From: Proteobacteria bacterium UBA6920
GTDB taxonomy: Bacteria; Pseudomonadota; Gammaproteobacteria; SG8-11
Direction of reading: 5' to 3'
Assembly (NCBI GenBank): GCA_002448875.1
Contig: DKAS01000204.1
Coordinates: 11,618 to 41,007 of the forward strand
DNA length: 29,390 bases
Positions 1-6,277 of the stretch are shown here, piece after piece. The notes under the pieces were generated by a model, which made no database searches, was not told the DNA's origin, and saw only the letters and a program-made list of their open reading frames with translations. The translations under genes and the position numbers were made by a program. How positions within the stretch are numbered: position 1 is the stretch's first letter; every line of letters starts with the position of its first letter.

Positions 1-406
1 TGAGTGCGGCTTCCGAACCGATGAACACCAGGTCGCCCCGACCCTGTTTTTTCAAATTGCTGATGAAGGCGCGCGCCACATAAGCCTGACTGGTGAAATT
101 CAGATCCATCAAGGCGCGGATCTGCTCATAGGAGAATTCCTCCAGCGAAGCGAACTGCCCGCGGCCGGCATTGCAGATCACGGCATCCACCGCCGGATAG
201 TCCCTGGCCAGCGTCTGCAGATGCCGCGGCAACGCCGCCAGATCGGCCAGGTCCACCGTATAGGGGATAAAGCGGGGATCGTCGATACCGGCGCTGCTGA
301 CCGTGCGCCCCAGTCCGAGCACGGTGAAGCCGCGCTGCAGGCAGGCGCGGCTGATGGCCAATCCAATGCCGGCGCTGGCGCCGGTTACCAATACTGTTCT
401 CGACAT
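1..406 (-). CDS. SDR-family NAD(P)-dependent oxidoreductase (partial, C-terminus outside window)
   Basis: The first 135 residues of a short-chain dehydrogenase/reductase are visible. The Rossmann glycine motif TGASAGIG is at residues 8-15 and the NAG motif at 79-81. Asn103 (LMDLNF) matches the structural Asn of the SDR tetrad, and Ser131 (FIGSE) is a good candidate for the catalytic Ser. The YxxxK motif would lie beyond the left edge. The start ATG is at 406, 4 nt after the stop of the SPL-like gene, so this is most likely the last visible gene of the nucleosidase-SPL-SDR operon. The substrate cannot be told from the sequence. Family assignment is firm; the specific reaction is unknown. Confidence 0.9.
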   Translation of the reverse strand, partial: MSRTVLVTGASAGIGLAISRACLQRGFTVLGLGRTVSSAGIDDPRFIPYTVDLADLAALPRHLQTLARDYPAVDAVICNAGRGQFASLEEFSYEQIRALMDLNFTSQAYVARAFISNLKKQGRGDLVFIGSEAAL

Positions 407-410
407 GGCG

Positions 411-1406
411 TTAATACCTGCAGGTAAATAATCTGTCGGCGGCCACGTATTGCGACAATTCGGCCTGACAGAAGTCCATCATTTCCTGCGCCAGCTCCGG
501 TTGGTAAGCCACCATATTTTCGCCGTGCCGTAAACTGGCGGTGGCGAACAGCGGCTCGCGCGGATACAGGCGCTGGGTGTTGTGAAAATAGTTTTGCGGC
601 ATGCGGAACACACCGCAACTGACCGAATGCAGCTGGTCCCAGCGCAACTGCCCGGCCAGCATGGCGAACAGCTCGCGGTACATGTTCTGGTAACCGTCGG
701 CGTGGATCAGAGGATCGAAACGCAGCCCCAGCGGCCAGCCGGCCGCCTGCAATTTGCGCATCGCCTCTATGCGTCGCTCCAGCGCCGGCGTCTTGTGCTC
801 CACCGCGGCGGCGATTTCCAGCGGCGTGAAACTGAAAGCCACCACCACCCGCGGCAGCGGTGCGCGCTCCAGCAGGTGACGTACCTGCGTGCTCTTGGTA
901 CGCAATTCCAGCCAGGCATTGTCCAGGGCGGCGAACTGCGGCAGAAAATACTCGCAGAAACCGCTGACCGGTTCCAGCGCCAGGCTGTCGCAATCGTAAC
1001 CGGAAAAGAAATATACCGGCTGCCCGGGGTGCCGGGCGCAGACTGCAGCCAGATCGCTGGCGAAATCCTCGTAGTTGACGAACAGCACATAGTGCGCCGA
1101 GCGGTACATGCCCTGGAGGAAACAATAGCGGCAGTCGTAGACGCAATTGAGCATGTGGGAGAAATAGTAATTGTGACCGCCGCCTATGCTGTAACCCGCC
1201 GGCGCGGGCAGCACGCGGCGCTCGTGTTTACGCGCCAGCAGCAGTGCCGGCCGCTGTTTCTGCAGGCGGAAGTTCTGCGCCTTGCGGTTGAGAATTTCAC
1301 CATAGCGCCCGCACTCGATCAGCCGCGCCCGCGGGAACCTGCTGCGCAGCGCCGCCACCCGCGGATGCTGCAGCAACTGCTCCTCGACGTACAGGGTATC
1401 TATCAT
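411..1406 (-). CDS. SPL-family radical SAM protein (spore photoproduct lyase-like)
   Basis: This 331-residue protein carries a radical SAM cluster motif CVYDCRYC, with Cys88, Cys92 and Cys95 ready to bind a 4Fe-4S cluster. A further Cys139 in GYDCDSLALE sits about where spore photoproduct lyases keep the Cys that returns a hydrogen atom to the thymine radical (near residue 140 in the Bacillus-type enzymes). Length also fits SPL. Spore photoproduct lyase repairs a UV thymine dimer in spore DNA, but nothing here suggests a spore former, so the true substrate may be another lesion or molecule. The chosen ATG overlaps the stop of the upstream nucleosidase by ATGA (1403-1406), which implies translational coupling. 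An in-frame upstream extension to 1694 is only a shadow inside the nucleosidase gene. Confidence 0.85.
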   Translation of the reverse strand: MIDTLYVEEQLLQHPRVAALRSRFPRARLIECGRYGEILNRKAQNFRLQKQRPALLLARKHERRVLPAPAGYSIGGGHNYYFSHMLNCVYDCRYCFLQGMYRSAHYVLFVNYEDFASDLAAVCARHPGQPVYFFSGYDCDSLALEPVSGFCEYFLPQFAALDNAWLELRTKSTQVRHLLERAPLPRVVVAFSFTPLEIAAAVEHKTPALERRIEAMRKLQAAGWPLGLRFDPLIHADGYQNMYRELFAMLAGQLRWDQLHSVSCGVFRMPQNYFHNTQRLYPREPLFATASLRHGENMVAYQPELAQEMMDFCQAELSQYVAADRLFTCRY

Positions 1407-2242
1407 GAATTCACCGTCCCGCGGCCCAGTTCGGGCAGTGTTGCCTGCAGCCAGCGAATCACCGCGCCGCCGTCGGCCAGTGGCAAGCCCTGGTCGCGCA
1501 GACATTGCGTCGAGCCACCCAGCGCCAGGTAGCGTTGCAGCAACTGGCTGACGGTACGCTGCTGATAGGCGCTGAAATGTCTGCCGGTCAGCACCTCCTG
1601 CCGCAACTGCAGGTACTCCTGATCTGGCGCGATCTGCCGCGCCAGATCCGCCAGCGCATCCAACAGTTGCAGACAAGCAGGCAATTGCTTGCACATCAGA
1701 TTCTCCACCAGTTCCGGTCGTACCGCCGCCACACTCTGCGAGGCGTTATCCGACACCACTTTGAGGCTGTGCACCAGTTCGGCGCTGGCATAGCGCAGGG
1801 CAGTGGGGTAAAAACCCGCGGCCTCCATATCATACAGACGATCCCCGGCGTAATCCGTCACCGGCGTGTCCACCGTGCAAAGTTCCCGCACCGGCAGCGA
1901 CAGCTGCGGCAACAAGGGCGGATACCAACACTGACCATTGCCCGTATCGCGAATCTTGCCGGCCCAGACCGCGCTGCCCAGGGGCAGCCTGGCATGACCG
2001 GCGACCCCGGTATTGCACCACACCTGATCGACCGCGACTCGAAAATAGGCCTGGCAGGCCGCCACCGCCGCCGCCGCCGCGACCTTGCCGACCCCGCTGA
2101 CCAGCAGGCGCACCTGGTCGCGCGCATAGCAGCGAAACCCTGGAAAATCCGTTACCGCGCGCAAACGCCAGTGGTCTATGAACGGCCTGGCTTCGCAGGG
2201 TAAGGCGACGATGACATGCAGAAACACCGCATCGGCCGACAT
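1403..2242 (-). CDS. PNP/MTAN-superfamily nucleosidase with C-terminal extension
   Basis: This 279-residue protein belongs to the nucleoside phosphorylase/nucleosidase superfamily. Visible motifs are Glu17 (ALPCEA, the position of the catalytic Glu of MTA/SAH nucleosidase), GVGK at 50-53, NTGVAG at 77-82, DMEAAGFY from 138 (Met and Glu that contact the nucleoside) and VSDN with Asp165 (the purine-protonating Asp). MTAN enzymes hydrolyse methylthioadenosine, S-adenosylhomocysteine and 5'-deoxyadenosine. About 90 residues after the SDN motif have no match I recognise. ATG 2242 is preferred over the longer frame start at 2326 because the core fold begins about 9 residues later and an AGGA lies about 12 nt upstream. 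It is the first gene of the operon; coupling to a radical SAM gene suggests removal of 5'-deoxyadenosine (inference). Confidence 0.8.
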   Translation of the reverse strand: MSADAVFLHVIVALPCEARPFIDHWRLRAVTDFPGFRCYARDQVRLLVSGVGKVAAAAAVAACQAYFRVAVDQVWCNTGVAGHARLPLGSAVWAGKIRDTGNGQCWYPPLLPQLSLPVRELCTVDTPVTDYAGDRLYDMEAAGFYPTALRYASAELVHSLKVVSDNASQSVAAVRPELVENLMCKQLPACLQLLDALADLARQIAPDQEYLQLRQEVLTGRHFSAYQQRTVSQLLQRYLALGGSTQCLRDQGLPLADGGAVIRWLQATLPELGRGTVNS

Positions 2243-2569
2243 GGCGGCAAAGTATCCTACTATATTTAGGTGATAACACGGCGCGAACGCAAATAACCAA
2301 GCGCCTTTCGGGGTTAGTCTATGCAATCAGTGGACATCTGTCGACGCCGGCGAGCTGTTTACTCGGGTATTTACCGCGGCATCTCTGCGACTGCGACAAT
2401 TTGTCTCTTTCGACCCTGTCCCGGTACGGTTAGGATAGACCCGAACCTGCAAACAGGGTTGGGTTTATCCTGAGGTTGCCAGCCTCACCCCCCTAACCGG
2501 ATATACCCAGCCCTGGCTGCAGAAAGACTTATCTTTAGTCTTTGAACCTCTCACACCAGCCAAGGATGG
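2243..2569. other. Gene-free stretch between two minus-strand operons
   Basis: No convincing reading frame is seen in this 327 bp. The part next to the nucleosidase gene presumably holds its promoter, but no clear -35/-10 pair stands out on the minus strand. The part nearer the S74 gene is dense in inverted repeats: a nested structure at 2427-2499, AAAGACT/AGTCTTT at 2523-2529 and 2537-2543, and a terminator-like hairpin at 2558-2571. Confidence 0.6.
2427..2499. other. Nested inverted repeat (three-way-junction-like structure)
   Basis: An outer arm CGGTTAGG (2427-2434) matches CCTAACCG (2492-2499) perfectly. Inside it, 2433-2449 pairs with 2454-2470 over 17 positions, with two G-U wobbles and one mismatch (plus-strand reading), closing a CAAA loop. 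A second small hairpin TGAGG/CCTCA lies at 2471-2487. The outer arm and the first inner hairpin share two G residues, so they form a junction or alternatives. It could be a structured RNA, a REP-like element or a transcription barrier. Confidence 0.55.
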
Positions 2570-2578
2570 CTATTTTTT
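2558..2578 (+). terminator. Rho-independent terminator-like hairpin, plus orientation
   Basis: AGCCA (2558-2562) pairs with TGGCT (2567-2571) around loop AGGA and is followed by A and a run of six T on the plus strand. The stem is short. It overlaps the stop codon of the minus-strand S74 gene, and the minus strand has no T-run after the stem, so as a terminator it would only work for a plus-strand transcript, for which no gene is visible upstream. Confidence 0.4.
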
Positions 2579-3559
2579 CTGCTCCAGCTCCTGTTGTTCC
2601 AGCGTTTGAACCCGCCGTGCCAGGGCGATATTCTCTTGTTCCAGCTGTTTGACCGCATTGATCAGCACCACGGTCAGGCGGCTGTAGTCCATGCTTTGCG
2701 CATTACCGCGCGGATCCTGGTCAACGACCTCGGGAATGATCCGCAGCACATCATCCGCCAGCAAACCGATTTGCCGGCGATGCTGCGGGTCGCCGCTGTA
2801 GGCGAACGTTACCGGTTGCAGGCGGCTGATCTCACGCAGACCGTAATCGCTGGCGGCAATCTCCTGTTTGAAACGACGGGCGCTGACCGCACTGAACTTG
2901 CTGGCGGTGACGGTGCCCGGCGCGTTGTTTCCCCCACCCACATACAGACCGTTGCCGGCGCGATAATTGATATAGGTCTGTCCACCGGCGGTGTTGTCGA
3001 TATAGATATTGGCGCCTTGCGTAATACTGGCGAAACCAGCGGTTCCCGCCGCCGCCATATCCACCAGGTGAATCTCGGCCACGCTCAACACGCCGGATTT
3101 ATCGATGCGCAGCTTGTCCCTGCCGTCACCGGTAGCGACCCGCAGCAGATCGCTGTCACTGTAGGCGGTTGCGCTCAGCGCGCCTTCCGGATGCGGTGCC
3201 GCCAGGGTCAGCGACTGCATGTCATCGGCGATGGCGCTCACGGTCGTGACGTGATCACCGAGTTTTATGGCGTCACCGACCTGCAATTCCGTGGCGACGT
3301 TGCCATTGACCACCGTGACACTGGTCGCGCCGCGGGCAACGGTGTATTCCCCGGACAGGGCAAACTGCAAATCGCCGCTGATTCGGCTTTGTCCCGCCGC
3401 AAGGGCCTGAAAATTTTCGTTGAATGCGCTGGCGCTGATCGGGTCACCCTTGTTGAACACATGCGGCAGTGATATCGCGGCGCCGGCCACCAATATGCTG
3501 GTGGCAAGACCGGCGCCTGTTCCCAGCAACCAGCCATGAAGTCGAGCATTGCGTGGCAT
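2570..3559 (-). CDS. Secreted protein with C-terminal S74 (tail-fibre type) chaperone domain
   Basis: This 329-residue protein starts with a signal-peptide-like or membrane-anchor segment (hydrophobic about 10-32). The following motif (FNKGDPISASAFNENFQAL, 35-53) is often seen at the start of bacterial secreted tail-fibre-like proteins. Residues about 226-300 match the intramolecular chaperone/peptidase S74 domain: SARRFKQEI, LQPVTFAY, QIGLLADDV, IPEVV, MDYSRL. A coiled coil of about 30 residues ends the protein. S74 domains drive trimer folding of beta-helical fibres and may cut themselves off. The usual acidic residue of the SDRRxK signature is Ala here, so self-cleavage is uncertain. A strong AAAGGAGG lies 5 nt before ATG 3559. 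It is the last gene of the minus-strand operon, 22 nt after its neighbour. Confidence 0.8.
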   Translation of the reverse strand: MPRNARLHGWLLGTGAGLATSILVAGAAISLPHVFNKGDPISASAFNENFQALAAGQSRISGDLQFALSGEYTVARGATSVTVVNGNVATELQVGDAIKLGDHVTTVSAIADDMQSLTLAAPHPEGALSATAYSDSDLLRVATGDGRDKLRIDKSGVLSVAEIHLVDMAAAGTAGFASITQGANIYIDNTAGGQTYINYRAGNGLYVGGGNNAPGTVTASKFSAVSARRFKQEIAASDYGLREISRLQPVTFAYSGDPQHRRQIGLLADDVLRIIPEVVDQDPRGNAQSMDYSRLTVVLINAVKQLEQENIALARRVQTLEQQELEQKK

Positions 3560-3581
3560 AACATCCTCCTTTGTCGTCAGC

Positions 3582-4241
3582 TCAGGGGTTGGGGACCTTC
3601 AGGACCACTGAACCGGAATCGTCTTCGCATTGACGAGCGCAACTGCAGCTGGAGTAACAATAAAACAGCGAACCAACCAAACCGGCAGCCGCCCAGTGAA
3701 TCCAGTCGCGCCGCACCGAAGCTCGCCGTTCACTTCCGGTCGCCGCCGCTGGCTGCAGGGGTTGCTGCAGCCAGGCATCATCGACCGAACCGTCTACCGA
3801 TGTGTCGTCGGCCGCCACCGCCAGTACCAGCGGCGAAAAGCCGACACCGCGCAGCCGATGGTTGCCCGCGTAGTCCGTCGCTTCGATATAGTATTCCAAG
3901 CCCGGCTGACGCACTTCAGGGACGGGCACCGCGGCGCTGAAAACATCATCACCCTCGGGTAACATCACCTGCCGCGCATAGTCACTGGCACCGATAGTCC
4001 GGTAGTACAACACGACGGTCTTGACTCCCGACTGGGTATCGACGACGGTGGCACGGATACAGGCGGCCTTGCCCACCGTGGCTGCCGCACTGGGCGTCTG
4101 ATGATCAATCAACGGCGGGCTGTAATCCTGCGTATCAGTGACCACGGCGACGATTTCCGCCGCCATAGCCGGCCAGCAACCCAGTAAAAACAGCCCTGCC
4201 CAAAGCCAGAAATCATTCCTTCCCGCTGCGCTTCTGTGCAT
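3582..4241 (-). CDS. Exported Ig-like protein with C-terminal membrane helix and Cys-rich tail
   Basis: No named family was recognised for this 219-residue protein. It has a signal peptide with probable cleavage after AMA (about residue 27). An Ig-like beta-sandwich follows, suggested by GVKTVVLYYR and GLEYYIEATDYAGN. After a polar linker there is one hydrophobic segment (about 180-196) and a short tail with four Cys in YCYSSCSCARQC. The layout suggests a protein exported and held in the membrane by its C-terminus. ATG 4241 is chosen because GGGAG lies about 8 nt upstream; a GTG at 4274 in the same frame would add 11 residues before the signal peptide. It lies 45 nt after the FN3 lipoprotein and 22 nt before the S74 gene, so all three are probably co-made. 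Confidence 0.7.
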   Translation of the reverse strand: MHRSAAGRNDFWLWAGLFLLGCWPAMAAEIVAVVTDTQDYSPPLIDHQTPSAAATVGKAACIRATVVDTQSGVKTVVLYYRTIGASDYARQVMLPEGDDVFSAAVPVPEVRQPGLEYYIEATDYAGNHRLRGVGFSPLVLAVAADDTSVDGSVDDAWLQQPLQPAAATGSERRASVRRDWIHWAAAGLVGSLFYCYSSCSCARQCEDDSGSVVLKVPNP

Positions 4242-4286
4242 GATCTCGCTCCCTGCGCCCCTCGTCGGCGGCACCTGATCGGCGTG

Positions 4287-5201
4287 TCACTCGGCCAATA
4301 CCACCGCCGGATCGTCGAACCGGTCCGCGCCGAAATGACCGATTCGGGTGACCGGCGGCGGCGCCGCCAGCGGTTGTACCCGCACTTCCGGCGATACCAC
4401 TTCCAGTTCGTTTTCCGGTCGTGGCTGCGGCACTCCGGCCATCGCCGTCACCCGGGCGGCGACTTTGAAACAATAGGTTTGATCCGGCATCAGCGCTTGT
4501 TCCGAAATATAGGGACTGCTGACATGTTGCACGACCCGATCGGCCGTTTGCCGGTTGAAGGTGCCGTCGTTGGCGTTGACGGTGGATAAGGATGCTACAT
4601 AGACGTCATAGCTGACGGCCGATCGACCTTCGGCCCAGGGATCTTGATTGTCCCATTGCAGAATGACATTCTCCACCTGCGCCTCCACCCGGACGTTTTG
4701 CGGTGGTGGAAAATCGCGCGCATCATTCATCGCCGTACCGAGAGTGAATTCGTAGTAGTTGGAGTGCAGGTCCATATCGTCATCGTCATAGCGATAAGTT
4801 GCCGGTGTGAATTCCACTGCCTGCTGTTCGCCCTTGCGAATGACGACGCTCACCGGGCCGGTGCGAAACAAACGCACCGGCGCGGAATCTGCGGGGGAAA
4901 CCAGCACCATGACCTCCACGGTATGGCTGCCTGCTGATAACTTCAGGGGTTTGGTCGCGATCAGAGCATCGCCCTGACTGTCGCTGACCACATCGTTGAT
5001 GATTCGTGGACGGGTTTCGTCGTCGTCGACGATGAGGTGCAGACTGAACGCGCCCCGGGAGGACGCCATGGCGACAGGCAGGGGAATGCGCATGGCGGCA
5101 GATCGATCGGCGGGTGCGGACGTAATGCCGCACCCCGCCACCATTGTCTGCGCGACGAATGGCCAAATTGCAGCGAAAAAAATCAGCGCTTTTCGGTCCA
5201 T
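4287..5201 (-). CDS. Fibronectin type III lipoprotein
   Basis: This 304-residue protein has a lipoprotein signal peptide with lipobox VAGC (Cys24 would be lipidated). Residues about 50-135 look like a beta-rich domain. Residues about 165-278 form a fibronectin type III domain: PPPQNVRVEAQVENVILQW at its start, then VSYDVYVAS and QTYCFKVAARVTA, the classic strands of the fold. Such domains act as spacers or binding modules on surface proteins. AAGGAAGGTG precedes ATG 5201. The gene follows the CsgG-like gene after 133 bp and precedes the Ig-like membrane protein. The mature N-terminus CGIT has no Asp at position +2, so outer-membrane sorting is expected by the E. coli rule. Confidence 0.8.
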   Translation of the reverse strand: MDRKALIFFAAIWPFVAQTMVAGCGITSAPADRSAAMRIPLPVAMASSRGAFSLHLIVDDDETRPRIINDVVSDSQGDALIATKPLKLSAGSHTVEVMVLVSPADSAPVRLFRTGPVSVVIRKGEQQAVEFTPATYRYDDDDMDLHSNYYEFTLGTAMNDARDFPPPQNVRVEAQVENVILQWDNQDPWAEGRSAVSYDVYVASLSTVNANDGTFNRQTADRVVQHVSSPYISEQALMPDQTYCFKVAARVTAMAGVPQPRPENELEVVSPEVRVQPLAAPPPVTRIGHFGADRFDDPAVVLAE

Positions 5202-5334
5202 GACACCTTCCTTGAATACGCCTGGTTTACCGTGGTCTGGCCTCCCTGGCTCGACGCCTGCCTTACTTCCGGAAAAACCTCACAGGTTCACTATAACTCG
5301 CTGAAAAATCATGCCAATTGGTAAAATACCTGAA

Positions 5335-6246
5335 TTACTTCTTCTTGATGATGTCGCCCTGCACCAGCTTCACGTTGCCCTTGACCGGCGCCGTTGCCAG
5401 ATGGTCGCCCATGACCTTGCCGATGGTGATTTCGGTAATGGCCTGTTCATCCCGTCCCAGCACCTGACCGGTGTCCGGGTCCTTGATCACTTCGCCACGC
5501 ACAACCGTGAAATTATCCCCCGCTTTGATACCGTCGAGAGTTCCCAGATTGAGGAACACATTACTGCCGCTGATCTTCACCACCTTGCCTTCCAGACCCG
5601 CCACTGCGGTACCCAGTGCCTCCTTGATATCGTCCACCTTGGCGACCATCTGCCCCACCAGCTTGTGCACGGCCGGCTGGAATACCTTCTTCACCTTGGT
5701 CTCGTCCCAGGTGCTGCCGCCGCCGGTGCCCATGACACTAACGCTGAACGATGAGGAGGACACGGTTTCGCTGCTGCTGTGGACGATTTCTCCGGTCTGC
5801 ACGTTGACCAGGCGGGTAGTCAGATTGCCCTCGGATGTGGTTTTCTTGCCGCCGCCCCAGGGCAGAGACACGCCCGGCAGCCCCAGGCCGCTGGAGTGCA
5901 CTTCGTCCTGTTTCTGGCTGAAATCGATATTACCGTACACCACCAGTTGCACGCCGAGCATTTTCCCGGCCTTGACCGCCGTCAGCTGGTCCACTGCGCC
6001 GCTGAGTTGAAACGATTGTTCATTGAGCACCGATTGCAGTTGCTCGCGTTCCATCACGGTGAACTTCTTGGTATTGACCAGCTCATTGGTAAACCAGTCT
6101 TCCGCCGCCTTGCCCACGTGCCCGGACATGCTGCCGGCCGCTTTCTCGGTAAAACCGATTACGGCGATACGCGGCTTGGCATCGGCAGCCCAGGCCGTTC
6201 CGCCGCAAACAAGCAATATCGCCAGGGTCATCACCATCGCTCTCAT
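5335..6246 (-). CDS. Periplasmic CsgG/FlgT-like protein
   Basis: This 303-residue protein has a cleavable signal peptide (TAWA, cut after about residue 20). Residues 25-190 resemble the CsgG/HfaB fold: PRIAVIGF, then FTVMEREQLQSVLNEQ (62-77) and AGKMLGVQLVVYGNI. Residues about 210-303 resemble the FlgT C-terminal type module: GKVVKISGSNVFLNLG, GIKAGDNFTVV, IGKVMGDHLA. True CsgG is a lipoprotein secretion pore; the Cys here (LLVC) does not fit a lipobox, so this one is probably soluble in the periplasm. GAAGGAGGG precedes ATG 6246. It starts 31 nt after the stop of a kinase whose extracytoplasmic domain seems to share part of this fold, which suggests the two proteins meet in the periplasm (inference). 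Confidence 0.8.
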   Translation of the reverse strand: MRAMVMTLAILLVCGGTAWAADAKPRIAVIGFTEKAAGSMSGHVGKAAEDWFTNELVNTKKFTVMEREQLQSVLNEQSFQLSGAVDQLTAVKAGKMLGVQLVVYGNIDFSQKQDEVHSSGLGLPGVSLPWGGGKKTTSEGNLTTRLVNVQTGEIVHSSSETVSSSSFSVSVMGTGGGSTWDETKVKKVFQPAVHKLVGQMVAKVDDIKEALGTAVAGLEGKVVKISGSNVFLNLGTLDGIKAGDNFTVVRGEVIKDPDTGQVLGRDEQAITEITIGKVMGDHLATAPVKGNVKLVQGDIIKKK

Positions 6247-6277
6247 ATCTACCCTCCTTCAGGTATCCATCGGTAAA

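Noticed and set aside
385..1146. Second long open frame opposite or within the SPL-like gene
   Set aside because: It is an Arg/Ala-rich shadow of the GC-rich SPL gene in another frame, without family motifs or a ribosome site.
2427..2499. Integron attC-like site
   Set aside because: The outer arms CGGTTAGG/CCTAACCG have GTT and AAC in the opposite order from attC core sites, and no integrase or cassette array is nearby.
2570..3559. Prophage tail-fibre gene
   Set aside because: The S74 domain alone suggested phage, but the protein has an export signal and its neighbours are envelope genes, with no phage structural or lysis genes in the window.
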